The notes below the pieces were generated by a model. It was given only the letters and a program-made list of their open reading frames with translations, had not been told where the DNA came from and ran no database searches. DNA of 37,575 nucleotides from JAMIFN01 sp035906235. GTDB lineage: Bacteria; Pseudomonadota; Gammaproteobacteria; Burkholderiales; Burkholderiaceae_C. Positions within the stretch are counted from its first letter, which is position 1, and each line of letters starts with the position of its first letter. Below are positions 30,154-37,320 of this stretch, one piece after another. The stretch covers positions 1 through 37,575 of the forward strand of contig JAMIFN010000057.1 in the NCBI GenBank assembly GCA_035906235.1. Reading direction: 5' to 3'. The position numbers and the translations under genes are program-made.

Positions 30154-30284
30154 CTCTGTAAATTTCCCATTCGCAGAGTTGGTATTTTTTAGTTCCCACA
30201 TGGGCACCCAAAAGGTGCGCTGGCAGCCCCTAGGCCGTCAGAGTGTAGCCCCTGTGATGACCCTAACCCTTTGGAGTATTTATT
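30154..30284 (+). promoter_or_regulatory. Structured 5' leader of rpsB
   Basis: About 130 bases with several possible stems: CTCTG/CAGAG (30154-30158 and 30174-30178) and GCACC-CAAAA-GGTGC (30204-30218). GGAG lies 8-9 bases before the ATG. In E. coli, S2 represses its own operon through the rpsB leader; a similar role is inferred here. No covariance model was run. Confidence 0.45.
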
Positions 30285-31028
30285 ATGACTACTATGCGCG
30301 AAATGCTGGACGCTGGCGTCCACTTCGGTCACCAGACCCGTTTCTGGAACCCCAAAATGGCCCCTTATATTTTTGGCCATCGTAATAAAATTCACATTAT
30401 CAATCTGGAAAAAACATTGCCTTTGTTCAATGAGGCGATGAAACAGATCCGTCAAATCTCCTCTAATCGTGGCAACATTTTGATCGTTGGTACGAAGCGT
30501 ACTGCCCGCGAAACCGTGGCCGCAGAAGCCCAGCGAGCAGGCGCACCTTATGTAGACCAACGCTGGTTGGGTGGCATGCTGACTAACTTTAAAACAGTCA
30601 AAACCTCGCTCAAGCGCCTGAAAGACATGAAAGCGCAGCAAGAGACAGGTCTCGATACGCTGAGCAAAAAAGAACAACTGATGTTTAGCCGCGAATTGAC
30701 AAAACTGGAACGCGACATCGGCGGCATCCAAGACATGGGTGGCCTGCCTGACGCGATTTTTGTAGTGGATGTTGGTTATCACAAAATCTGCATTCAAGAA
30801 GCAAAAAAACTGGGGATCCCCGTCATCGCCGTAGTGGACTCTAACCACAATCCTGAAGGCATCGACTATGTGATTCCAGGTAACGATGACTCCTCTAAAG
30901 CCGTAGAGCTTTATGTGCGTGGCGTGGCTGATGCCATCCTCGAAGGCCGCGCAAATGCTGTTCAAGAAGTTGTTGCTGCTGTAAAAGGCGACGACGAGTT
31001 CGTTGAAGTCGAAGAAAACCAAGCCTAA
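30285..31028 (+). CDS. rpsB: 30S ribosomal protein S2
   Basis: 247-residue ribosomal protein that docks on the 30S head-body junction and is needed for S1 binding. MTTMREMLDAGVHFGHQTRF, MAPYIFGHRNKIHIINLEKT, FVGTKR-like ILIVGTKRTARE, YVDQRWLGGMLTNFKT and DAIFVVDVGYHKI are the standard S2 motifs. Length is normal. The acidic C-terminus (KGDDEFVEVEENQA) is typical of betaproteobacteria. It is followed by a terminator-like hairpin and tsf, the conserved rpsB-tsf order. Its codon use is more biased toward common codons than its neighbours, as expected for high expression. Confidence 0.98.
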   Translation: MTTMREMLDAGVHFGHQTRFWNPKMAPYIFGHRNKIHIINLEKTLPLFNEAMKQIRQISSNRGNILIVGTKRTARETVAAEAQRAGAPYVDQRWLGGMLTNFKTVKTSLKRLKDMKAQQETGLDTLSKKEQLMFSRELTKLERDIGGIQDMGGLPDAIFVVDVGYHKICIQEAKKLGIPVIAVVDSNHNPEGIDYVIPGNDDSSKAVELYVRGVADAILEGRANAVQEVVAAVKGDDEFVEVEENQA

Positions 31029-31080
31029 TTCGACTGGCTCCCAACTTAGGCGCATAGGCTTTATGCCGCAGCGCCACCCA

Positions 31081-31110
31081 AGGGCTAGTTCACTGCACTA
31101 GCCCTTTTTT
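31081..31110 (+). terminator. Intercistronic terminator between rpsB and tsf
   Basis: AGGGCTAGT, loop TCACTGC, ACTAGCCCT, then five T: a perfect 9-bp stem. E. coli also has a partial terminator at this point, which lowers tsf relative to rpsB. Confidence 0.88.
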
Positions 31111-31132
31111 CATGATTTAAAGGAAGAACACG

Positions 31133-32020
31133 ATGACAACGATTACCGCAAGCATGGTTTCTGAGCTGCGTGGCAAAACCGATGCTCCCATGATGGAGTG
31201 CAAAAAAGCCTTAACCGAAGCGGCTGGCGATATGGCCAAGGCGGAAGAGATTTTGCGTGTCAAACTCGGTACCAAAGCTGGCAAAGCTGCCAGCCGCATC
31301 ACGGCTGAAGGCGTGGTGACCGTGAGCATCAAAGGTAAATCTGGTGCCTTGGTTGAGGTGAACTGTGAAACTGATTTTGTGACCAAAAACGACAGCTTCT
31401 TGGCGCTAGCGCAAGCTGCTGCCGACTTGGCTGCAGCCCATAACCCTGCTGATTTAGCCGCCTTGGCTGCCCTGCCCTTTAGCCTGGATGGTTTTGGCCC
31501 CACGCTAGAAGATGTGCGCAAAGGCCTCATCGGCAAAATCGGCGAAAACATGAGCCTGCGCCGCTTCAAGTGTTTTGATGGCAGTTCTTTAGCCGCTTAC
31601 CTGCACGGCACCCGCATCGGCGTGGTGGTGGAGTTTGAGGGTGATGAAACGGCAGCTAAAGACGCAGCCATGCACATTGCTGCAATGAAGCCCGTGTCGC
31701 TGACCAGCAAAGACGTCCCGCTTGAGCTGATTGAAAAAGAGCGCGCCGTGGCCACTGCCAAAGCCGCTGAATCTGGAAAGCCTGCCGACATTGCCGCAAA
31801 GATGATCGAAGGCTCGGTCGCTAAGTACCTTAAGGAAGTCAGCCTGTTTGACCAAGCTTTCGTGAAAAATGACAAGCAAACCGTCGAACAAATGCTCAAA
31901 GCAGCCAATACCAGTATGAAGGGCTTTACGCTGTTCGTGGTGGGCGAAGGCATTGAGAAAAAGCAAGACGACTTTGCGGCCGAAGTCGCTGCGCAAGTTG
32001 CTGCTGCCAAGGGTCAATAA
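31133..32020 (+). CDS. tsf: Translation elongation factor Ts
   Basis: 295-residue guanine-nucleotide exchange factor for EF-Tu. The N-terminal UBA-like domain (ITASMVSELRGKTDAPMMEC, KKALTEAAGDMAKAEEIL) and conserved VEVNCETDFV are present. The core and C-terminal dimerisation parts (LKEVSLFDQAFVKNDKQTVE) follow, and the length is normal. A good AAGGAAG Shine-Dalgarno precedes the ATG. In most bacteria pyrH and frr follow tsf. Here a strong terminator and a convergent response-regulator gene follow instead. Confidence 0.98.
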   Translation: MTTITASMVSELRGKTDAPMMECKKALTEAAGDMAKAEEILRVKLGTKAGKAASRITAEGVVTVSIKGKSGALVEVNCETDFVTKNDSFLALAQAAADLAAAHNPADLAALAALPFSLDGFGPTLEDVRKGLIGKIGENMSLRRFKCFDGSSLAAYLHGTRIGVVVEFEGDETAAKDAAMHIAAMKPVSLTSKDVPLELIEKERAVATAKAAESGKPADIAAKMIEGSVAKYLKEVSLFDQAFVKNDKQTVEQMLKAANTSMKGFTLFVVGEGIEKKQDDFAAEVAAQVAAAKGQ

Positions 32021-32110
32021 ACCCCGCCGGCGCTATTGTGTTAAACCTCTGAAACGGGGGGAGGGGCTATCCCCGTAGCTCTTCTTGAACGATCTAAGGC
32101 GGAAAGCCAT

Positions 32111-32138
32111 AAAAAACCACCTTTCAAGGTGGTTTTTT
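32111..32138. terminator. Bidirectional terminator between tsf and the OmpR-like gene
   Basis: AAAAAACCACCTT, loop TC, AAGGTGGTTTTTT: a 13-bp perfect inverted repeat with A and T runs on both sides. It serves both convergent genes. Confidence 0.93.
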
Positions 32139-32214
32139 ATTGAGATGAACATTGGCGGCCAAGATACATAACAAGTTGCTTTTGCCTGAAGCTTGACTGT
32201 TTAACGATAAGGCC

Positions 32215-32943
32215 TCAAGGCTTGACGATTTTGTCAGTCTGGCGATGCCCATCTGGTACGAACATATAGCCACTTCCCCACACGGTTTGGAGGTAGCGCG
32301 GTGCGCGGTTATCGTCTTCAATCAATTTGCGTAAGCGTGAGAGTTGAACATCCAAACTGCGATCAAAAGGCTCATACAAACGCCCACGCGCCAGTAGCGA
32401 CAGATCTTCACGCCCTAATGCTTGATGGGGTCGCAAAGCTAATGCGCGCAACATGCTGCAATCGCCAGCAGTCAAAGGTACGGATTTCCCTGATTTACTT
32501 AAACTGCTCGCAGCAAGATCAAATACATATTCGCCAAAAACGATCGGCTGGGTAGGCACTTGCGCATCCAGTGCCAACAGACCGTTCAATTTATCCAGCA
32601 AGCGCAAAGGTGAGAGAATTTTACGCATACAAGCATCGGCTCCCACGCGGTTGTTGACGAAAGATCGCGTATCGTCCCCTTTGCCCAGCAGCATCAAAAT
32701 CGGGAAATCATAGGACTGCTCACGCAAAGCTTGGCAGAGCTGTGCTCCACCTTGATCGGAGAAGCTACGATCCAAAACCAAAGCAGCAGGCTTTTGCCGC
32801 TGCAGTTGGGCATGGAGATCATTGCTATTGTTGAACACGATGGGCGTAAAGCCTTCCACCTGCAGGTAACGCTGCAAAAGATGGGTATTGCGTGCATCTG
32901 CATCAGCAATGAAAATTATTTGGGAAGATTTTGTCATATTCAT
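32215..32943 (-). CDS. OmpR-family response regulator with a degenerate receiver
   Basis: 242-residue regulator. The C-terminal winged-helix DNA-binding domain (about residues 130-232) is clearly OmpR-type: LTAGDCSMLRALALRPHQAL, DRSLDVQLSRLRKLIEDD, RYLQTVWGSGYMFVPDG. The receiver keeps Asp14/Asp16 (FIADADAR), Asp58 (LVLDRSF) and Lys108. The switch Thr/Ser is Leu86 (LMLLGKGDD), the Pro after Lys108 is Ile, and the usual MPG after the phospho-Asp is replaced by SFSDQG. It may be phosphorylation-independent or only weakly switched. No histidine kinase gene is adjacent. It could not be the main OmpR, since its partner EnvZ would normally follow. AAGGGGCAGGT precedes the ATG. Confidence 0.88.
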   Translation of the reverse strand: MNMTKSSQIIFIADADARNTHLLQRYLQVEGFTPIVFNNSNDLHAQLQRQKPAALVLDRSFSDQGGAQLCQALREQSYDFPILMLLGKGDDTRSFVNNRVGADACMRKILSPLRLLDKLNGLLALDAQVPTQPIVFGEYVFDLAASSLSKSGKSVPLTAGDCSMLRALALRPHQALGREDLSLLARGRLYEPFDRSLDVQLSRLRKLIEDDNRAPRYLQTVWGSGYMFVPDGHRQTDKIVKP

Positions 32944-33261
32944 ACCTGCCCCTTATGAAAAACACCCAGTAACGAAGACCAGTTGTTCCACACTCTCGGG
33001 GATTTGGCAAATTCCGCTGGGGTCTTTCAGATTTCTGATATCTGCCATGCACCTGTTGCTTGTAGCGTGCTGCCTGCATTGTCGCAAAGCAAGACCAGTC
33101 GGGTCAGTAATTTTTAAAGCCCATCCCCATATTTAACAATTACCCTTTCAGAGCTGTCGCATTTTCGTGAATTTCTCCCCGTTACTACGGTATAACTTAC
33201 ACCTAAAAAAACAAGAGCGCTTCATGGCGCTCAATGCTTTAGCTGCGAACAGGGTTAAAGA
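32944..33261. other. Intergenic region between two minus-strand genes
   Basis: The 318 bases hold the upstream region of the OmpR-like gene and the terminator of the unknown gene at 33262-33879. It contains AT-rich stretches (around 33110-33145, and TATAAC near 33191) but no ORF, repeat copy or RNA motif that I can support. Confidence 0.6.
33205..33232 (-). terminator. Intrinsic terminator of the gene at 33262-33879
   Basis: On the minus strand GAGCGC-CATGAA-GCGCTC followed by TTGTTTTTTT. A 6-bp GC stem with a long T run, 30 bases after the stop codon. Confidence 0.88.
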
Positions 33262-33879
33262 TTACCTATCATTTTGTGATGGTGGCTGTGTCAGGCGGAA
33301 AAACTCTTCGGCGACATCCATGTCGTCATGATTCACTTCGATTTGACTTTCTGGCGCAGGAGGCGGGACAGATGGCGGGCTGGTAGAAGCAAAGTCAGGC
33401 TTTTGGCTGCTACTGGCAAAAGTGCTTTGTGGGGCTGCCACATTTACGCCAGTTTGCGCGCGTTCTTGTAACTGAGGCAAGGCCGTCGTTTTGTCTAAAG
33501 GCCAAATACAGGCGATTCCCGATAGAGGAATGGATTTAGAGCGCGCATAACGCATCACCGCCAACTGCAGCAGTTGCCATCGGGCTAACAGCATCGTTGG
33601 AGATGCACTCGCACAATTGTCCTTTAGCTCAACGACCACTAGGAAATGGTTGTCCCCCAGCGAATTGAACACATAGTTTTTCACAAACTCGCGCATGCCA
33701 CTGGTTTTACTGGCTTCATGCATAAAGCTCAAAATAACGGTTCGGGGACTGTCTGCCGATGCTGAGCTCAAGGTCTTGCTTAGGCTGCGCGCCGAAGATT
33801 CCACCCCACTACCCATGCTCGGAGGTGCTACTGATGCGGGCGCTGCTGCTAGTGCAGCTTTCTTCCCAAAGAAACCCAT
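33262..33879 (-). CDS. Hypothetical protein of unknown family
   Basis: 205-residue soluble protein that I do not recognise. Residues 1-45 are Ala/Ser/Pro-rich (KKAALAAAPASVAPPS). A globular domain follows at about 45-145: TVILSFMHEASKTSGMREFV, NYVFNSLGDNHFLVVVELKD, ARWQLLQLAVMRYARSKSIP and LSGIACIWPLDKT, with an alternating strand/helix pattern. The tail, from residue 150, is Pro/Ser-rich and acidic at the end (NHDDMDVAEEFF). There is no signal peptide or membrane segment. The frame is open from 34083, but ATG 33879 has a strong AGGGGAG Shine-Dalgarno. It is divergent from pheT and ends at a good intrinsic terminator, so it is a monocistronic, real gene. Confidence 0.82.
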   Translation of the reverse strand: MGFFGKKAALAAAPASVAPPSMGSGVESSARSLSKTLSSASADSPRTVILSFMHEASKTSGMREFVKNYVFNSLGDNHFLVVVELKDNCASASPTMLLARWQLLQLAVMRYARSKSIPLSGIACIWPLDKTTALPQLQERAQTGVNVAAPQSTFASSSQKPDFASTSPPSVPPPAPESQIEVNHDDMDVAEEFFRLTQPPSQNDR

Positions 33880-34131
33880 AAAAAAACTCCCCTTATAAAG
33901 ATACCCTAGGTAAGCAATTTTCACGCCCAAATTGCAGCGGTGTCTCCTAGGGCATGTACGGAGATGTTGCCGAGTACTCCGCAAATCCCTCGTAAAATTC
34001 GGGCGTTCACAGTCGGCCTCCTGTAGTGTTTTTTTTGCCGAGTCTCCCATTACCCTTTGCTCATGGCTCTTTGCCCTTTTCACCGTCGTGGTGCATCAGG
34101 GTTAGGGGCTGCTGCTTTTACCCACTTCATT

Positions 34132-36582
34132 ATGCAATTGCCTTTGTCTTGGCTGCGCCAATTTTGTAATCCCGAACTCTCTGATATCCAATTGGGTGAA
34201 AAACTCACCATGGCGGGACTGGAGCTGGAAGAGCTGCAAGCGGCTGCGCCGGCCTTTAGCCAAGTCTTGATTGGCGAGATCCAAGCCTGCGAGCAGCACC
34301 CCGATGCTGACCGTCTACGCGTCTGCCAAGTGGATGCGGGTACAGGCAAGCTGCTGCAAATTGTTTGCGGCGCGCCCAATGCGCGCGTGGGCATCCGCAT
34401 TCCTGTGGCCATGGTGGGCGCGGAATTACCGCCAGGCGCCGATGGCAAGAGTTTCAAAATCAAACTCGGCAAACTGCGCGGCGTGGAAAGCGCGGGCATG
34501 CTATGTTCGGCCAAAGAGCTGGGCCTAGACGAAGACGCCAGCGGCCTGTACGAACTGCCCGCAGATGCGCCCATAGGCCAGGCCATCCGCGATTATTTGC
34601 AGCTCGATGAACAAATCGCTACGCTCAAACTCACACCCAATCTGGGGCATTGCCTGAGCGTTTTGGGTGTTGCGCGCGAAGTCGCCGCCTTAACACAAGC
34701 GCCCCTGCAGCTGCCCCAAATTAAGCCCGTTGTAGCCAGCATTGCTGACACCCTGAAAGTCACAGTGGCAGCGCCTGACTTATGCGGTCGCTTTGCGGGG
34801 CGCATCGTGCGCGGCGTGAATGCGCAGGCTCCAACTCCAGCCTGGATGGTGCAAAAACTCGCCCGTTGCGGCCAGCGCTCAGTCAGCGCCTTAGTTGATA
34901 TCTCTAACTTTGTCATGTTTGAGTTGGGCCAGCCCAGCCATATGTTTGACCTAGACAAAATCCAGGGCGATTTGACGGTGCGCTGGGCGCAGCAGGGCGA
35001 GAGCCTAAAGCTGTTGAACGGCAATACCGTGGAGTTGGCGCAGGATATCGGTGTCATCACCGACAGCCAGCAGATCGAGTCGCTCGCCGGCATCATGGGA
35101 GGCGACGCCACTGCTGTGGGCGATAGCACGCAAAACATCTATATCGAAGCCGCATTTTGGTGGCCAGATGCCATTGCTGGGCGCGCACGCCGTTTAAACT
35201 TCAGTACTGACGCTGGGCACCGCTATGAACGCGGCGTAGATTTTGCCTTGCCGCCTAGCGCCATCGAACGCATCACGCAACTGGTGCTCGAGATTTGCGG
35301 TGGGCAAGCTGGCCCCGTGCAAGACCAAAGCGTGGATCTCCCCCAGCGCCCCCCAGTTGTCATGCGCGTGGCGCGCGCGGCCCAAGTCATAGGCCTGCCC
35401 TTAACGGCCGAAGCGTGTAGCGCGGCGCTGATGCGTCTAAATTTGCCGCACAGCTGCGCAGGCGACAGCATCACCGTCACGCCCCCCAGTTACCGCTTTG
35501 ATTTGAATATCGAGGCCGACATCATTGAAGAAGTCTTGCGCATGGTAGGCCTAGATAGCCTGCCCCTGCACCCGCCCGCAGCACCTACGCAAGCACGGGT
35601 GAGCAGCGAAAAGCAGCGCGGCCGCTTTGCCCTGCGCCGCCAAATGGCCGCCTTGGGCTATCAAGAGAGCATCAATTACAGCTTTATTGCCGAGCAAGAC
35701 GAAGCCCAGCTCAACGGCAATGCCGACCCTGTACGCCTGCTCAACCCCATAGCTAGCCAGATGAATGTCATGCGCTCAGGCTTGCTGCCCAGTTTGCTGG
35801 AGGTACTCAAACGCAATTTGGACCGTAAAGCCGAAACCGTGCGCGTTTTTGAATGGGGACGCGTATTTAGCAAAGACAGCCGCGTAAGCGAGAACCTGCG
35901 CAGCGTGCAAGGCATCGCCCAGCCCATGAAATTAGGCGGCTTGGCCTATGGCACGGCTGCTCCGGCGCAATGGGGGCAAGCAGAGCGCAGTGTGGATTTT
36001 TACGATGCCAAAGCCGACATTGAAGCCCTGTTTGCTAGTGTCAGTAAAAATAAATTAGGCAGCGCCGCGCTGGAATTTATCGCCCCGGCCGAAGGCCAGG
36101 CTCACCCTGCCCTGCACCCAGGCCGCAGCGCCACCGTGCTGCGCCACAAAAAGCCCATCGGTTATATCGGCGAGCTGCACCCCAAATGGGTACAAGCGCA
36201 CGGTCTGCCCGCAACGCCTGTACTGTTTGAGTTGGACGCGCAAGCCCTAGAGCTAGTCAGCCTGCCGCAAGCTGGCGCGATTTCGCGCTTCCAAGGCGCG
36301 GAACGCGATATTTCCGTGGTTGTGGCCGAGGCAATTAGCCACGCGCAAATCATGCAGAGCATCAGCAAAGCCAAAACCCAGTTTGTGCAAAACGCCCTGC
36401 TTTACGACATCTATCGTCCGCAAAAAGAAGGCGGCAGCTTGGGGCTGGGCGAAAAATCCGTCACCATGGCTTTGAGTCTGAGCAGCATGGAAGCGACCCT
36501 GACCGATGTGCAAATCGAGGCCGATGTGCAAACCATTTTGCAGGCGCTGCAAACCCAAGTCGGGGCGAGGTTGAGGGCTTAA
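34132..36582 (+). CDS. pheT: Phenylalanyl-tRNA synthetase beta subunit PheT
   Basis: 816-residue subunit of the alpha2-beta2 enzyme that charges tRNA-Phe. The start MQLPLSWLRQFCNPELS is the family N-terminus (ATG 34132; the frame is open from 34057). The tRNA-binding OB domain is at about residues 38-150 (VLIGEIQACEQHPDADRLRV). B3/B4 is the editing domain (SVSALVDISNFVMFELGQPS), B5 is near 410-480, and a class II-like core (ALGYQESINYSFIAEQD, RVFEWGRVF) follows. The FDX-ACB anticodon-binding domain covers about 722-815 (ISRFQGAERDISVVVAE). In most betaproteobacteria pheS precedes and ihfA follows. Here the upstream gene is divergent and unrelated, and an antitoxin follows. No Shine-Dalgarno is visible. 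Confidence 0.97.
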   Translation: MQLPLSWLRQFCNPELSDIQLGEKLTMAGLELEELQAAAPAFSQVLIGEIQACEQHPDADRLRVCQVDAGTGKLLQIVCGAPNARVGIRIPVAMVGAELPPGADGKSFKIKLGKLRGVESAGMLCSAKELGLDEDASGLYELPADAPIGQAIRDYLQLDEQIATLKLTPNLGHCLSVLGVAREVAALTQAPLQLPQIKPVVASIADTLKVTVAAPDLCGRFAGRIVRGVNAQAPTPAWMVQKLARCGQRSVSALVDISNFVMFELGQPSHMFDLDKIQGDLTVRWAQQGESLKLLNGNTVELAQDIGVITDSQQIESLAGIMGGDATAVGDSTQNIYIEAAFWWPDAIAGRARRLNFSTDAGHRYERGVDFALPPSAIERITQLVLEICGGQAGPVQDQSVDLPQRPPVVMRVARAAQVIGLPLTAEACSAALMRLNLPHSCAGDSITVTPPSYRFDLNIEADIIEEVLRMVGLDSLPLHPPAAPTQARVSSEKQRGRFALRRQMAALGYQESINYSFIAEQDEAQLNGNADPVRLLNPIASQMNVMRSGLLPSLLEVLKRNLDRKAETVRVFEWGRVFSKDSRVSENLRSVQGIAQPMKLGGLAYGTAAPAQWGQAERSVDFYDAKADIEALFASVSKNKLGSAALEFIAPAEGQAHPALHPGRSATVLRHKKPIGYIGELHPKWVQAHGLPATPVLFELDAQALELVSLPQAGAISRFQGAERDISVVVAEAISHAQIMQSISKAKTQFVQNALLYDIYRPQKEGGSLGLGEKSVTMALSLSSMEATLTDVQIEADVQTILQALQTQVGARLRA

Positions 36583-36602
36583 ATACCCGTAAATGCTTGT
36601 AT

Positions 36603-36947
36603 TTACGCGCCAGCAGCAACACTGGCCGCGTGAAATTGCTGATCAGAAGGGGCTTGGGGAGACATCTGCACCGTAATCTGCAAGCCAAGCGCCTTTGCCA
36701 CTTTTGCCACTGTGGTAAATGCAGGGTTTCCCTCAGGCGATAGCGCTTTATACAAGCCTTCGCGCGTCATGCCAGTGTCTCTGGCAAGCTGGCTCATATT
36801 CTTTGCGCGTGCAATAACGCCTAGGGCATGGACGATAAAGGCCGCGTCATCACCAGCTTCTTCCATACATGCCTCCAGATACAGTTGAATGTCTTCATCT
36901 GTTTCAAGGTGCTTTGCTGAATCCCAGCGGGTCGTTTGAATGCCCAT
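36603..36947 (-). CDS. Addiction-module antidote protein (HI1420-type), orphan
   Basis: 114-residue HTH antitoxin of the type encoded downstream of HigB/RelE-like toxins (the HI1419-HI1420 pattern). The N-terminus DSAKHLETDEDIQLYLEACM is characteristic of this family. The Cro/C1-type HTH is at residues 51-70 (MSQLARDTGMTREGLYKALS), and NPAFTTVAKVAKALGLQI follows. GGAGG lies ten bases before the ATG, overlapping the end of the toxin frame, the usual toxin-then-antitoxin coupling. The toxin upstream is reduced to its last 31 codons, so this antitoxin has lost its partner and probably only represses its own promoter region, if that still exists. It is downstream of pheT, convergent. Confidence 0.88.
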   Translation of the reverse strand: MGIQTTRWDSAKHLETDEDIQLYLEACMEEAGDDAAFIVHALGVIARAKNMSQLARDTGMTREGLYKALSPEGNPAFTTVAKVAKALGLQITVQMSPQAPSDQQFHAASVAAGA

Positions 36948-36950
36948 AAC

Positions 36951-37046
36951 CTATACCTCCAACTGCCTAGCCATTTCTTTAGCTTTTGCAATATCTGCCT
37001 GCTGCGAGCGGTGAGTGTGTCGCCGTCGCTGGTGCAGAACAAGCAG
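36951..37046 (-). pseudogene. 3' remnant of a HI1419-type (RelE/HigB-like) toxin gene
   Basis: The minus strand, in frame to a TAG at 36951, encodes SQQADIAKAKEMARQLEV, the typical C-terminal helix of this toxin family. It ends 3 bases before the antitoxin ATG. The conserved LCGGDK-like segment that should precede it is missing; the codons read HQRRRHTHR, as after a frameshift. The first two-thirds of the gene are absent: the sequence switches to AT-rich DNA at about 37047. The toxin is therefore inactive. Confidence 0.7.
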
Positions 37047-37048
37047 CA

Positions 37049-37255
37049 TTAAGCATCTTGAGAATTGACCTGTTTTTCTTTGGTTCTTCGCCAAACAATC
37101 CAGCAAGCCAAGCAGAAAACAAAAACCATTACATAATATCTTGCATCGTAATCTATTACTCCATCAATATCAAAATCTGGCAACATGTCAGCGAAGAATA
37201 AAATAATTAAAGATGGAAAAAATGGCGAAAACACAAGGCGTATCTTCTTTTTCAT
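37049..37255 (-). CDS. AT-rich small two-pass membrane protein, unknown
   Basis: 68-residue predicted inner-membrane protein with two hydrophobic segments, LVFSPFFPSLIILFFADML and YYVMVFVFCLACWIVW, joined by an acidic loop (PDFDIDGVIDYDARY). The ends are basic. It does not match a family that I know; small two-pass proteins of this kind include immunity proteins, but nothing here proves that. Base composition is strongly AT-rich, unlike the neighbouring genes, which points to horizontal acquisition. Its stop abuts the toxin remnant, and the IS30 element begins less than 100 bases from its start. A weak AAAGAAA precedes the ATG. Confidence 0.55.
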   Translation of the reverse strand: MKKKIRLVFSPFFPSLIILFFADMLPDFDIDGVIDYDARYYVMVFVFCLACWIVWRRTKEKQVNSQDA

Positions 37256-37320
37256 CGTAATTTCTTTTATTATTTTTGGCGATATTGAAAATATTAAAAA
37301 GAAAGCGAGGCGGATTCAAA

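Noticed and set aside
30087..33114. 14-mer GGGTCAGTAATTTT at 30087-30100 and 33101-33114
   Set aside because: A shared 14-mer is expected by chance a few times in a window of this length; no further similarity around it.
1..36600. AAATGCTTGT at the first base of the window and at 36591-36600
   Set aside because: A 10-mer match is expected by chance. At 36589-36606 it is part of a small GTAAAT/ATTTAC hairpin without a T tail.
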